64,000 bases of DNA from Verrucomicrobiota bacterium. GTDB lineage: Bacteria; Verrucomicrobiota; Verrucomicrobiia; Chthoniobacterales; UBA10450. The position numbers and the translations under genes are program-made. The DNA lies in the NCBI GenBank assembly GCA_003219415.1, contig QHOS01000024.1, positions 1 to 64,000 on the forward strand, given 5' to 3'. Under the pieces are notes generated by a model, which worked only from the letters and a program-made list of their open reading frames with translations, was not told the origin of the DNA and ran no database searches. Below, one piece after another: positions 1 to 9,044 of the stretch (the first letter of the stretch is position 1; each line of letters starts with the position of its first letter).

Positions 1-2
1 AT

Positions 3-248
3 CAGCTAGCGATTGAAGGTTGGCTGGATCGGGTAGAGCGCGTGCGGTTCTGGTGTGGATTCCAGATCACACGTGCAGCAGATAACATGCTGATCGCCCA
101 ATGCCGCCAGATGCTTGCACTCATCGAGATGCCAGAAGGAAAGCTGCTTCGTTTACCCGAGCACTGGGAGAAATATCGAAGCAATGATTCCGCTGAGTCA
201 GAGCGCGAAGATAGGACTCCAATTTCTGGCAGGGAACCTGTTCAATGA
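3..248 (+). CDS. C-terminal end of an unrecognised protein (5' truncated by window)
   Basis: An open frame enters from the window edge and runs about 81 codons to a TGA at 246-248. It overlaps the ATG of the next gene by ATGA, the usual sign of translational coupling. The visible peptide is charged, with an aromatic stretch ([15 protein letters not shown]) and no recognised motif. I cannot name it. The absence of stops and the coupled junction support a real gene, but opposite-strand frames are also open here, so confidence is modest. Confidence 0.4.
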   Translation, partial: QLAIEGWLDRVERVRFWCGFQITRAADNMLIAQCRQMLALIEMPEGKLLRLPEHWEKYRSNDSAESEREDRTPISGREPVQ

Positions 249-2038
249 CTGCTGGCGCCCGCAGCCTAAGTCTAGAAGAAACTCTGCTCCAGCCACCGGC
301 ACTCCCTCCGCCGCCCATGCGCCGTGTCTTGTTCACGATTCTGATTGCGTTGGCAGGGCTGCTGCACGTGGCGACGATCGGCTCCGGCGATTTATATAGT
401 CAGACGGAAGGACAATACGCGGGCGCCGCCCGCGAGATGGTCGAGACGCATCATTGGCTTCTGCCTACCAACAATGGCGCGCCACGTCTGCAAAAACCAC
501 CGTTGCTCTACTGGCTGATCATCATTTCGTTCAAGCTCTTTGGTGTTAACGCGGCAGCTGCCAGGCTCCCGGTCGCGCTGGCAGTTGTCGCCTCGACTGC
601 CCTGATTTTTTTAATCGGGGAAAAACTCACGGACTACTGGCACGGTTTCATCGCAGGTCTGATTTATCTGAGTTTGTGCGGCACATTTCTGCTCGCGCGC
701 ATTGTCATGCCCGAACCAGTCGTGAGCGCATTCATTGCAGGTGCGATTTTTTGCGCGATCGGCGGTTATCAGCGCCGGCGTAACCGCCGCATCTGGTTCG
801 CCGGCTTCTGGATTTGCTCGGCTTTTGCTTGCCTGACCAAAGGCTTGCTCGGCATCGCTTATCCGGCCGCGATTTTTCTTATCCTCTCAGTTTTTTACCG
901 CGAAGCGCGTATGCGATTTCGCGGCCTGTTGCGATGGGAATATCTTGCGATCTTCATTCTGATCGTCGCGCCATGGCACATCTGGGTGCAATGGCATTTC
1001 CCCGGGTATTTTCATTATCAAATCAGCTCGGAGTGGCTTGGTCATCTGCGCGGACTTACCGATGAGACACACGATTTCCTAGGGATGCCCGCTTATCAAT
1101 TCCTGGTCATGCATCTGGCTTGGTGGTTTCCATGGTCGATTGCGCTTTTGCCCGGCGTTATTCTCGCCTGGCGCCGGGTGATTCGGCCACGCGAGATCAA
1201 TTTCGCGGACGCACTGCCGCTTTGCTGGATGGGTGTTGTCTTTATCCCGCTACTGTTTCTGGGACAACGCCAGGATTACTATTCAATGACCATGTGGAGC
1301 GCATTCGCGCTTTGGGCGGTCGTCGCGTGGGACCGAATACCGCAAAGGTTACGCGCGGCCGGTGTAATCGCTGTCGCCCTGGTCGGTATCATAATCGCGG
1401 TAGCGGTAATCTTTATTGCAGGCGCGGCGCCCGCTCTGAATGGAAACTGGGGGACTATGGACGCACGCTGGACGGCTTGGAAGGCATTGCAGGAGATGCC
1501 CGTTGCGACTTGGCTCGCATTTCGGCCTTTGGTTGCGATCTTTGGCGCGTCGCTCCTTTCTCTATCGCTGGCAGCCCTGTACTTCATTTCCAAGCAACGC
1601 GAGAGACTTGCGGCCATCGCCCTTGCGGCCTCGATGATCCCGGGCGGACTCAGCATGTTGGAAGCCGTCGCGCAAATCGCCCCTTATTTTTCACTTGCGG
1701 ATGTAGCGCGATTTCTAAATCCACGGCTCGATGCGCGTGGCGATACAATCTTTGAAGGACCGTTCGACGACAGTAGCAGCCTCATGTTCTATCTGAACCG
1801 GAAATTTTTCCTGGTTAATCAGAACCCACAGAAAGAGACCCCGATTGGCAAACCCCCTATTGACATCTTTTTGAATGAAGCCGCGGTGTTGGAAAGATGG
1901 GGGCAACCCAGCGCGATTTATCTAATTATCGAGGAAAGCCGGGCCGCTTATTGGAAACGGATCTTAACCGCCCACTTTCACATCTATCATCAACTCACGA
2001 CGTCGGGCACCTACGTGGTGCTTAGTAATCAATTATGA
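245..2038 (+). CDS. GT39/ArnT-like membrane glycosyltransferase
   Basis: A 597-residue polytopic membrane protein of the dolichyl-phosphate-mannose mannosyltransferase / ArnT superfamily. Such enzymes move a sugar from a polyprenyl-phosphate donor to lipid or protein on the outer face of the inner membrane. After an N-terminal membrane segment (about residue 28) comes a periplasmic-type loop with an acidic residue in [14 protein letters not shown], followed by KPPLLYW, both typical of the family's first loop. About ten further hydrophobic segments follow, then a soluble C-terminal tail of about 120 residues. ATG 245 is coupled to the upstream frame; MRRVLF at 317 is an alternative start that drops a Pro-rich leader. 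The acceptor is unknown. Confidence 0.85.
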   Translation: MTAGARSLSLEETLLQPPALPPPPMRRVLFTILIALAGLLHVATIGSGDLYSQTEGQYAGAAREMVETHHWLLPTNNGAPRLQKPPLLYWLIIISFKLFGVNAAAARLPVALAVVASTALIFLIGEKLTDYWHGFIAGLIYLSLCGTFLLARIVMPEPVVSAFIAGAIFCAIGGYQRRRNRRIWFAGFWICSAFACLTKGLLGIAYPAAIFLILSVFYREARMRFRGLLRWEYLAIFILIVAPWHIWVQWHFPGYFHYQISSEWLGHLRGLTDETHDFLGMPAYQFLVMHLAWWFPWSIALLPGVILAWRRVIRPREINFADALPLCWMGVVFIPLLFLGQRQDYYSMTMWSAFALWAVVAWDRIPQRLRAAGVIAVALVGIIIAVAVIFIAGAAPALNGNWGTMDARWTAWKALQEMPVATWLAFRPLVAIFGASLLSLSLAALYFISKQRERLAAIALAASMIPGGLSMLEAVAQIAPYFSLADVARFLNPRLDARGDTIFEGPFDDSSSLMFYLNRKFFLVNQNPQKETPIGKPPIDIFLNEAAVLERWGQPSAIYLIIEESRAAYWKRILTAHFHIYHQLTTSGTYVVLSNQL

Positions 2039-2175
2039 AGGAAGTTGTTTTGATAAAAGGTGAAAGGAGACTCTGCCCGTTTCTTGAAAAATTGCTGCAT
2101 TGGTTTAATGTCCCCGCTCCCCTTCCGTTGCAACTTTGTAACCATTTAACTTTTAACGTTTCAACCAGGTAATTT

Positions 2176-2331
2176 ATGTCGCAACATCGCAGTTTAAAAG
2201 GAGCAAGCACGATCGCCGCCAGGCGCAATGTGCTAAAGCGCTTCGAACGGGTCGAGATTTTGAAAAAGCGCGGTCAATGGAAGGAAGGCCAGAAAGTCAT
2301 CGGTCTTCCCAAGACGAAGCCGGACGTTTAA
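2176..2331 (+). CDS. Small basic protein, Chlamydiae/Verrucomicrobia type (51 aa)
   Basis: This ORF, too short for the supplied track, encodes 51 residues beginning MSQHRSLKGAS and ending GLPKTKPDV, with a core KRFERVEILKKRGQWKEGQKV. It matches what I remember of the small basic protein family restricted to Chlamydiae and Verrucomicrobia (TIGR04137), thought to bind rRNA. It is rich in Lys and Arg. It lies 137 bp after the glycosyltransferase and 93 bp before an rRNA pseudouridine synthase, which fits a ribosome-related role, but the function is not established. It is the best lineage marker in the window. Confidence 0.82.
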   Translation: MSQHRSLKGASTIAARRNVLKRFERVEILKKRGQWKEGQKVIGLPKTKPDV

Positions 2332-2424
2332 CCGCTAGCGCGAGAAATGATTAGTAAGAAGTGGTTGGTGAAAAGTGACTAGTGGCGCTTTCACCTATTT
2401 ACGTCTCACTTCTCACTCGCTTAA

Positions 2425-3162
2425 GTGCGTCTCAACCGCTTCCTTGCTGCTGCCGGTCTAGGTTCACGCCGGCATTGCGATGAATTGATCGCTGCCGGCC
2501 GCGTCACAATCAATGGCAAAGTTTGCACAAACTTCAGTGCGCAGCCAGGAGCGCGCGACCACGTCAAAGTCGATGATAAGCTTGTTCACACCGCTCCGCC
2601 GCTGACGATCATGTTGAATAAACCCGCCGGATTCGTTTCGACTCGAAAGGATCCGCACGCGCGTGACACCGTCTTTGATCTCATACCAGGAAAATTTTCC
2701 CACCTCTTCACGATCGGACGTTTGGACGCGCAAACTCAAGGTTTGCTGCTTCTGACGAATGACGGCGAATTGGCGCAACAGCTCAGTCATCCGCGTTTCA
2801 AAGTGGACAAGGAATATGAGGTCACGCTCGACCGACCATGGGATCCGGCGCTTGCTCCGAAACTGGAACGCGGAATTCGTCTCGACGGCCAGCGCGCGAA
2901 AATTGCGCAGATTCGCTTACTGTCGTCTACGCGTCTTCGCGTTATCTTGCGGCAGGGAATAAACCGGCAGATTCGGCGCATGTTCGAAGCTGTCGGATAC
3001 CGCGTCGAACGGCTTCTCCGCATTCGAATCGGAAACCTTCGGCTCGGGGATTTGCCATGCGGGCATTGGCGAGCACTGACGAAAAGCGAGCTACAATCCT
3101 TAAAGTGGCGAGTCCCGGCGAGCCCGCATCCGGCATCGCGGAAGCTTCACCCTCCATTGTGA
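2425..3162 (+). CDS. rRNA pseudouridine synthase, RsuA/RluB family
   Basis: A 245-residue protein with an N-terminal S4 RNA-binding domain (MRLNRFLAAAGLGSRR, residues 1-50) and a pseudouridine synthase domain with the catalytic-aspartate motif GRLDAQTQGLLLLTNDG near residue 95. It isomerises a specific uridine in rRNA. Length and domain order fit RluB (23S) or RsuA (16S), and I cannot separate these by eye. Translation starts at GTG 2425, exactly where the S4 domain begins. The stop is one base before the ATG of the next gene, so the two are probably cotranscribed. Confidence 0.9.
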   Translation: MRLNRFLAAAGLGSRRHCDELIAAGRVTINGKVCTNFSAQPGARDHVKVDDKLVHTAPPLTIMLNKPAGFVSTRKDPHARDTVFDLIPGKFSHLFTIGRLDAQTQGLLLLTNDGELAQQLSHPRFKVDKEYEVTLDRPWDPALAPKLERGIRLDGQRAKIAQIRLLSSTRLRVILRQGINRQIRRMFEAVGYRVERLLRIRIGNLRLGDLPCGHWRALTKSELQSLKWRVPASPHPASRKLHPPL

Positions 3163-3163
3163 A

Positions 3164-3961
3164 ATGAAACTTGACGGTTGTAACACGCTGATCACCGGGG
3201 CCTCCGCTGGGATCGGCCGCGAATTTGCGCGTCAACTAGCCGGTCGCGCCAAATCGCTCATTCTCATTGCGAGGCGGGAGCAAAAGCTCAACGAACTGCG
3301 TGACGAATTAAATCAACAATATCCGAACGTCGCGATCTCCGTTCGCAAGACTGATCTCGCTGATCTTGCGCACCTGAAGGAACTGCTGGCATGGCTGGAT
3401 CATGAAAGAATTGACGTCGATCTTTTAATCAATAATGCCGGACTGGGCGATAGCGGCGCCTTCTCGACCAGCGATCCAATTCGGAACGAGCAAATGACCC
3501 TTGTGAACATTGTCGCGCTCACCACGCTCACTCGCCACTTGCTTCCGCGAATGATCGCGCGACGATGTGGCGGTATTTTGAACGTTAGCTCGTCGGCTGG
3601 ATTTCTTCCGATTCCCGATTTTGCGGTTTACGCAGCGAGCAAAGCCTACGTTACAAGCTTCTCTGAAGCGCTTCGCGCCGAACTCCGCGGAACAGGCGTA
3701 AGCGTCTGTTCTCTTTGCCCGGGTCCCGTGCACACGGAATTTCAGGAAGTCGCCAAACGCCCGGGGGGTCAGCCGGATACCGGCCCGGAGTTCGTCTTCG
3801 TTTCGGTCGAAGAAGTCGTGCGCGATGCGCTTGCAGCACTAGAGGCAGACCGTCCGCTTGTTATTCCCGGCTTCCCGATGAAAATCGGAATGTTTCTGGT
3901 TAGGATAATACCGTTGCCGATCTTGCGGTTGCTGTCGCGCTTCTCACCAAGACGGGGTTGA
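3164..3961 (+). CDS. SDR family oxidoreductase
   Basis: A 265-residue classical short-chain dehydrogenase. The cofactor motif TGASAGIG is at residues 11-18, NNAG near 90, the active-site serine in LNVSSSAGF and YAASKAYV supply the Ser-Tyr-Lys set. The pattern TGASAGIGREFAR resembles the DltE/YqjQ-like subgroup that prefers NADP(H). The substrate is unknown. The C-terminus has a hydrophobic stretch (IGMFLVRIIPLPILRLL) that could associate with the membrane. It follows the pseudouridine synthase by one base. Confidence 0.9.
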   Translation: MKLDGCNTLITGASAGIGREFARQLAGRAKSLILIARREQKLNELRDELNQQYPNVAISVRKTDLADLAHLKELLAWLDHERIDVDLLINNAGLGDSGAFSTSDPIRNEQMTLVNIVALTTLTRHLLPRMIARRCGGILNVSSSAGFLPIPDFAVYAASKAYVTSFSEALRAELRGTGVSVCSLCPGPVHTEFQEVAKRPGGQPDTGPEFVFVSVEEVVRDALAALEADRPLVIPGFPMKIGMFLVRIIPLPILRLLSRFSPRRG

Positions 3962-4039
3962 ACCTTTCTGTGTTCATCCAAGCAAAGTGATTTTGGCGCT
4001 AATCCAAGGCCGCCAAGAGCCATGCGATGTGAGCAGAAA

Positions 4040-4061
4040 CGGCGGTCGTCTCCGACCGCCG
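4040..4061. terminator. Palindrome between convergent genes
   Basis: CGGCGGTCG and CGACCGCCG form perfect 9-bp arms around TCTC. It sits between the convergent SDR gene (ends 3961) and the redoxin gene (ends 4097) and could act as a bidirectional terminator. No strong T-run follows. The core GGCGGTC/GACCGCC recurs at 20093-20165, so it is also a member of a dispersed repeat family. Confidence 0.5.
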
Positions 4062-4096
4062 CTTTGAAATCTTTTGGTTATATACCCGCTAGACCT

Positions 4097-4711
4097 TTAC
4101 GAAGACTTGTATTTGACCGAGCAACCGTATGGCTTGGTTTGTGGCGTGGAGATAGATTTGCCTGCCAATGATTGATCCAACGCTGCCTTAATATAGTTCG
4201 TCGAGCTGGGAATATCTGCTGGGTTCGGCGTCGCCTTGCTGTCGATCGCTCCTTCGTAAGCGATTTTTCCTTCTGGATTGATTATCACCATGTTTGGCGT
4301 GTTCTTTGAGCCGTAAGCGCGGCCCACTTTGCCGTCCGGATCGAGAAGCAACGCAGTCTGCTGCGTTTTCCAAGAGGTTGCGACTTTCTGGGCCTGTTCC
4401 GGCGTCAAATTGCCTTCGGTACCAGGCGCGTTGGAATCGATGGTTAGCCATACCACGCCCTTGTCTGTGTATTCTTTCTGCAGTTTTTGCATGTTATCGC
4501 TGCCGTAATGCTTTTTCACAAACGGGCATTCCGGATTAAACCATTCGAGCACCACGTACTTGCCTTTGTATTGGGAAAGCGAGTGCGTCTGGCCTTTCGC
4601 GTCGGCTAGCGAAAAATCCGGCGCAGCGCTGCCCACTGGCGGCGGCTCCAAGGCAAAAACTGCAGTAGCGATCAGTGATGTGAGAACGGTCAAAGTTATT
4701 TTTTTATTCAT
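4097..4711 (-). CDS. Exported thioredoxin-like redoxin (AhpC/TSA type)
   Basis: A 204-residue protein with a signal peptide (MNKKITLTVLTSLIATAVFA) and a redoxin fold: VGSAAPDFSLADAKG, then YVVLEWFNPECPFVKKHY near residue 60. Only one cysteine is present at the active-site position, not CxxC, as in the peroxiredoxin-like (PRX_like1) group. TPNMVIINPEGK carries the cis-proline region. A second Cys (YGCSVKY) is almost at the C-terminus. It probably handles thiol redox in the periplasm. It lies just downstream of the DsbD-like gene on the same strand, which could supply its electrons. That link is inferred. Confidence 0.82.
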   Translation of the reverse strand: MNKKITLTVLTSLIATAVFALEPPPVGSAAPDFSLADAKGQTHSLSQYKGKYVVLEWFNPECPFVKKHYGSDNMQKLQKEYTDKGVVWLTIDSNAPGTEGNLTPEQAQKVATSWKTQQTALLLDPDGKVGRAYGSKNTPNMVIINPEGKIAYEGAIDSKATPNPADIPSSTNYIKAALDQSLAGKSISTPQTKPYGCSVKYKSS

Positions 4712-4842
4712 AAACGGATTAGAAAACGAAGTGGTTAAGGTAGTTCAATTTTCTTGCAATCAACATATTGGCAAGGAACGGCAGGAACACAAATACAGCG
4801 GTTTTAGGGCGCGACAACCGGGAGCAGGCGTTCAAAAAAACC

Positions 4843-6969
4843 TTATTGTGCGGCAACACTGCGCGCCGCGGTTTGAAGTTTTTCCAGAACCATGCCTTTG
4901 GTGAGCACTTCCGGGAAAACAATCGGTTCTTCGTTTTTTCCAGGGTAGAGCACATATAACGGAACGCCCGGGCGGCCAAACTTTTGCAGCAATTTCGTGA
5001 TCGCTGGATCACCGTTCGTCCAGTCCGCTTTCAATTTGACGGTCGCGTGACGTTGAAAGGCGTCTCGCACCTCTGCGCTCTCGAGTACATTGGCCTCATT
5101 AAATTTGCAAGTAAGACACCACGCGGCGGTAAAATCGACAAACACGGAGTGCCCTTGCTCCAGCTCCGCTTGCAAACGTTCGGGCGTAAACGCCTGCCAA
5201 TCTCCTGGTAGTCGTGAATCGGCTAACCCGACATTGGTAGATCGAAATTTGCCGACGACGAAATACATACCGCTTCCGAGCACGAGCACGAGCATGAGTA
5301 CGAGCACGACACTTCGCTTCGCTATTGATGCAGTCGGAAGAACGAAAGCACCCTTCATCCAGCAAGCGACACTGATCACGAGAAGAAAGCAGCTTGCCCA
5401 AATCGCTCCTTCCAAGCCGCGCTGAGCACCCAGCACGTAAAGAAGAAACAGCAACGTGGCCAACAGCAGAAAGCCCATGAATTGTTTCACATGCAGCATC
5501 CACGGACCTGGCTTTGGCAGAAATCGCAGCCAGGCAGGCTGAGCACTCAAAAGCAGGTACGGGGCACTCATTCCAGCGGCAATCGCAACGAACATCGCCA
5601 GGATAACCGCAGGCGATTGCGAAAACGCAAAGCCGAGCGCGGTGCCGAGAAACGGGGCAGTGCAGGGCGTCGCCAGAACGGTGGCAAACACACCCTGGAG
5701 AAACGAACCCAGATCGTTCTTGCGCTCGGTGGTTGAAAGCAGTCCGCGTGTCAGGCCTTGTGGCAGGGAAATTTCGAACACGCCAAAGAGGTTCAGCGCG
5801 AACACGAGGACAATCACGCTCAGTGCAAGAACGAAATAGGCGTTCGTGAATTGAAATCCGCCCCAGGTCACGTCGCGCCCGGCGCCTTTAAGCACAATCA
5901 GAAGCAGCGCAAGCCCGAGGAACCACGCGAAGATTCCAACCGCAAACGCGATACCGCTCCGCAAAACTTTTCGCCGGCTTTGGCCAGCCTGCTGAATAAA
6001 TCCAAAGATTTTCAGCGAAATCACCGGCAACACGCAGGGCATCAAATTCAAAATGATGCCTCCCAGAAAACCGAAGAGCAGGAAAGTGAAGATTCCATGT
6101 GCGGGCGCTGCGCCAGCCGCCGAAAGAGTCGGCGCGGCTGAAATTTGCCACGCTGAACGGTCTTCCCCATTTGCCTGCTGGGAAAAGACGATCAGGCCCG
6201 GAATGGACGACAAATTCTTCTCCGACGACTCAATGGGAACTCGAAAGGTAACCTCATTCTTGTTGCGTGATTCGATCCTTGGATGGCCAACGACAACGTT
6301 CTGTCCTGGCAGTGGGAAAAAATCCAGCGCCGGATAATTAGCAAGGGTTTCGCTGGTAATCTTTAGACGGAGATCATGTCCAATCCGACTCCAGTTTATC
6401 GAAGCCACATTCGATTCTGGCCAGTTTTGCGGCAACAAACGCCGGTAGCGCGCGAAGAGTTCCGAGTTCGCCGGCTGACTCGTTGTCGATACCGGTAACT
6501 CCAGCTGCGGTGTTGCGCTGCCAGGAATGCAGATTTTCTCGCAGACCAGCCAATTTGCCTCAGCTGAAAGCTTTACTCTTGAACTGTCGAGTTTCTGCGG
6601 CGGCGTGATTTCCTGCATCAGCAGGACTTCATTTTCATAGCCGTAAGTCTCAATGTCGCCGGGATCGATTGTTTTCAATGGTATTGGCCATTGAATCTCG
6701 CCAACTTTCCAGCCCGATGGCAGTTTCCATTTCAATTCTGTGGGAAGACCGGCGTCGCCAGAGAACGCCCAGTAGGTATGCCACCCCGGAGCCATCCGAA
6801 GCAGCAAACCGATAGTGAACGGTTTTCCGGGAACAATGGCGTTCGCATCAGCAAGCAGCTCGGCCTTGACGAGTTCCTTTCCTTGATAAACCTGCGCCCG
6901 GCTCTGCGACCCCAAAGCCAGGATAGACAAAGCAACCAAGTACGTCCCTACTCGCGATGCCAGTCTCAT
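4843..6969 (-). CDS. DsbD-like thiol:disulfide interchange protein
   Basis: About 708 residues in three parts: a signal peptide and periplasmic DsbD-alpha/DsbC-like N-terminal domain with GWHTYW and CEKICIPG, a central eight-helix DsbD transmembrane domain (GGIILNLMPCVLPVISLK and FATVLATPCTAPFLG carry the paired membrane cysteines), and a C-terminal thioredoxin domain with WCLTCK near residue 617 and a GVPLY cis-proline. It carries electrons from cytoplasmic thioredoxin across the membrane to periplasmic partners. I use ATG 6969 (MRLASRVGTYLV), which starts a clean signal peptide, rather than the ORF start at 7008. The redoxin downstream is a likely partner. Confidence 0.9.
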   Translation of the reverse strand: MRLASRVGTYLVALSILALGSQSRAQVYQGKELVKAELLADANAIVPGKPFTIGLLLRMAPGWHTYWAFSGDAGLPTELKWKLPSGWKVGEIQWPIPLKTIDPGDIETYGYENEVLLMQEITPPQKLDSSRVKLSAEANWLVCEKICIPGSATPQLELPVSTTSQPANSELFARYRRLLPQNWPESNVASINWSRIGHDLRLKITSETLANYPALDFFPLPGQNVVVGHPRIESRNKNEVTFRVPIESSEKNLSSIPGLIVFSQQANGEDRSAWQISAAPTLSAAGAAPAHGIFTFLLFGFLGGIILNLMPCVLPVISLKIFGFIQQAGQSRRKVLRSGIAFAVGIFAWFLGLALLLIVLKGAGRDVTWGGFQFTNAYFVLALSVIVLVFALNLFGVFEISLPQGLTRGLLSTTERKNDLGSFLQGVFATVLATPCTAPFLGTALGFAFSQSPAVILAMFVAIAAGMSAPYLLLSAQPAWLRFLPKPGPWMLHVKQFMGFLLLATLLFLLYVLGAQRGLEGAIWASCFLLVISVACWMKGAFVLPTASIAKRSVVLVLMLVLVLGSGMYFVVGKFRSTNVGLADSRLPGDWQAFTPERLQAELEQGHSVFVDFTAAWCLTCKFNEANVLESAEVRDAFQRHATVKLKADWTNGDPAITKLLQKFGRPGVPLYVLYPGKNEEPIVFPEVLTKGMVLEKLQTAARSVAAQ

Positions 6970-7043
6970 ATTATTACCTAGCACTCGCTCCGGTTCGCGG
7001 CAATCCACGATGGTACGGCCCCGACCGCCGGTCGCGTCGCAAT

Positions 7044-7580
7044 TTATGGAACGACAAAAATCTTATCGGTCCAAGGATCCTTTACTTTACTGCCGGAAGC
7101 ATAACCGCTCACATCGACATATCTCTTATCAGTGTCAAAGGGACTAAACACGTACCCTGGTTTGCCAGGGACTGCCTTCGCAGTGGGAAATTCCGACTGT
7201 GGAGAAGAGACTTTTCGCTGGGATGATGGTTTTGAACTGGCGGTTTCTCTACGGCCCGTCTGCGGAGCAGAGGCCGAGGTGCTTTGCGGACTCTGCCTTG
7301 TAGACCGCGGCGGCTGTCGCGGCGCAGAAGCCACCTCGGGCTGCGGAACAGGTTGACCTGGCTGGTTAACGTCTGAGGGCACGGTTTGTGTCGTCATTGC
7401 CGTGTCGGATTCACCGCCATGCCGCCGAAAGGCATAATGCACAGGCGCCGTAGCAACACGATAAGAACCGACCGCAACATCGCGCGTTACATGATAAGAA
7501 CTCACTGCAACGTTGCGGGTCGTTCCACATCCGGCAAGCAAGACCGCGCCTAATATCAAACTTCGCCCTAATTGTTTCAT
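7044..7580 (-). CDS. Putative lipoprotein, Pro/Ser-rich
   Basis: A 178-residue protein with a lipoprotein signal (MKQLGRSLILGAVLLAGCGTT, lipobox LAGC). Then comes a near-repeat, NVAVSSYHVTRDVAVGSYRVA, and a low-complexity middle rich in Pro, Ser, Gln and Thr (residues 70-130), likely a flexible linker. The C-terminal 40 residues (GKPGYVFSPFDTDKRYVDVSGY) look folded. I recognise no family, only this lipoprotein plan: anchor, linker, small exposed domain. It ends 75 bp before the DsbD-like start and reads the same way. Confidence 0.75.
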   Translation of the reverse strand: MKQLGRSLILGAVLLAGCGTTRNVAVSSYHVTRDVAVGSYRVATAPVHYAFRRHGGESDTAMTTQTVPSDVNQPGQPVPQPEVASAPRQPPRSTRQSPQSTSASAPQTGRRETASSKPSSQRKVSSPQSEFPTAKAVPGKPGYVFSPFDTDKRYVDVSGYASGSKVKDPWTDKIFVVP

Positions 7581-7620
7581 GTTGTTTGTAACAGATGTTG
7601 TCTTATCTCGATCTGTTCAA

Positions 7621-8655
7621 TCATTTTATCGCAGCGACGTCGGCAACTAGATGGGAGATTTGCTCCTCGGTTGTCGACCAGGAACACATCAAGCGGTAAA
7701 CATCGGGCTCGATAAACTTGTAAAAACGCCATCCGCCCGTTTGGATGCCGCGCGCGACTTGGTCATCCAGCCGAACAAACACTGCATTTGCGTCCACGGG
7801 GAAGACAACCTCGACCTTCGGCTCACTTTGCAGGCGCCTCGCAAGGTGACGTGCGGCGCGGTTCGCGTGCTGAGCATTCCGCAGCCATACGTCCCCCGTC
7901 AAAAGTCCAGTCCACGACGCAGCCAGAAAACGCATCTTGGAACCGAGCTGTCCGGTTTGTTTCACTCGATAGTCGAACTCCCGCGAAACCTGTTTGTTAA
8001 AAAATATCACTAACTCGCCAGCGGCCGTCCCATTTTTTGTTCCGCCAAAGCACAGAACATCAATGCCAACTTCCCATGTGATCGTTTTTGGTGCGCAGTT
8101 AAGGGACGCGACTGCGTTCGCAAAACGCGCACCGTCCATGTGCACAAACAATTGATAGGAACGCGCCAGGCCAGCGACTGTCGCAATTTCGTCGCGCGTA
8201 TAAACCGTTCCGAACTCGGTTGCCTGCGCAATGCTGATCACGCCCGGCTGGTGCGAGTGCAACTCATTCTGACGCATAAGCAGCGCTTTGGTCTGGCCAA
8301 TATCGATCTTGCCGTTTCCGCCCCCGACCAGGAGCAATTTCGATCCGCCGGTGAAAAATTCCGGCGCGCCGCATTCGTCGGTCTGAATGTGAGCGTTCTG
8401 ATGGCAGATGATGCTGCGAAATGACTGGCACACTTGCGCGAGCGCCAGCGCATTGGCTGCCGTGCCAGTAAAAACAAAATAAACGTCGCAATCGGTCTCA
8501 AAGATTTCACGGATCCGATCGCACACACGCGCTGTCCAACGGTCCTCGCCATACGCTGCGGCATAATCCGTATTGGCTTCCTGCAGTGCGGCCCACGCGT
8601 CCGCACAAATCGGCGCGGTGTTATCGCTCGCAAATTCATGGTGCTCAACAGTCAT
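7621..8655 (-). CDS. ltaE: Threonine aldolase-like PLP lyase
   Basis: A 344-residue fold-type I PLP enzyme of the beta-eliminating lyase / low-specificity threonine aldolase family, which splits L-threonine or allo-threonine to glycine and acetaldehyde. Signatures are FASDNTAP at the N-terminus, FVFTGTAANALAL for phosphate binding, HMDGARFANA with the PLP-contacting aspartate, and GGTKNG with the Schiff-base lysine near residue 206. Length is normal. The substrate is inferred from family membership. The upstream 389 bp is a structured non-coding gap shared with divergent putA. Confidence 0.85.
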   Translation of the reverse strand: MTVEHHEFASDNTAPICADAWAALQEANTDYAAAYGEDRWTARVCDRIREIFETDCDVYFVFTGTAANALALAQVCQSFRSIICHQNAHIQTDECGAPEFFTGGSKLLLVGGGNGKIDIGQTKALLMRQNELHSHQPGVISIAQATEFGTVYTRDEIATVAGLARSYQLFVHMDGARFANAVASLNCAPKTITWEVGIDVLCFGGTKNGTAAGELVIFFNKQVSREFDYRVKQTGQLGSKMRFLAASWTGLLTGDVWLRNAQHANRAARHLARRLQSEPKVEVVFPVDANAVFVRLDDQVARGIQTGGWRFYKFIEPDVYRLMCSWSTTEEQISHLVADVAAIK

Positions 8656-8832
8656 GACACTGTTTGCTACCCGACTTTCTGTGCTCGATCAATTAGAACC
8701 GATCTCGCAGGCGGCAATGAGTGCGCTAAGCGCTGGCGGCCAGCTGGCAAGGCACGACGAAAGCAGCGGCAAAAATCAAATCTCCAGCAACGCAGCCGTT
8801 CCCTATTTGCGAGACGGCTTCCAGCACAAAAA

Positions 8833-8887
8833 GAGATTGCCTGACAGATCCAAGCCCTGGGCCTTCGGACTCTGCCAGGCAAATCTC
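8833..8887 (-). ncRNA. Long imperfect hairpin followed by T-run (terminator or small RNA)
   Basis: Read on the minus strand, GAGATTTGCCTGGCAGA pairs with TCTGTCAGGCAATCTC through about 16 pairs with a single bulged T and one G-T pair. The apical part (TCC...GGA, GCC...GGC) can pair further. CTTTTTGTG follows immediately on the minus strand, as in a Rho-independent terminator. The only minus-strand sequence upstream of it before the putA start is about 150 bp, so it could end a short transcript, or act as a structured leader of the PLP-enzyme gene. Confidence 0.4.
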
Positions 8888-8903
8888 CTCCACTTGCTCC
8901 TCA

Positions 8904-8922
8904 AAATTGCTTAAAGCAATTT
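8904..8922. promoter_or_regulatory. Perfect 9-1-9 palindrome, possible operator
   Basis: AAATTGCTT A AAGCAATTT is an exact inverted repeat in the gap between the divergent PLP-enzyme gene and putA. AT-rich perfect dyads in such gaps are often repressor sites, and PutA proteins without a DNA-binding domain need a separate regulator. No regulator gene is adjacent, so the role is inferred. Confidence 0.35.
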
Positions 8923-9044
8923 CATTCTATCTTCGGAAACCGGCCCCAAACCGACCGTGTCCGGACGTAAATTTTTTTTTGAACCCGATGAAGGCGGCTG
9001 GTTCCGTCTTTGCTTAACGCATGGGGGCGAACTAATTTCGTAAA

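Larger units (their letters stand above)
8656..9044. other. Non-coding gap between divergent genes
   Basis: This is the only stretch longer than 300 bp without a supported gene. The ORFs drawn across it (for example 8434-8844 and 8573-8914) look like run-ons from antisense frames of the PLP-enzyme gene. It holds a long imperfect hairpin (8833-8887) and a 9-1-9 perfect palindrome (8904-8922), listed separately. I see no tRNA or known riboswitch signature. Confidence 0.6.

Noticed and set aside
5200-5300. Short tandem-like GAGCACGAGCACGAGCATGAG sequence in the DsbD gene
   Set aside because: It lies in a hydrophobic membrane helix of a conserved protein and simply encodes Leu/Val repeats on the minus strand.
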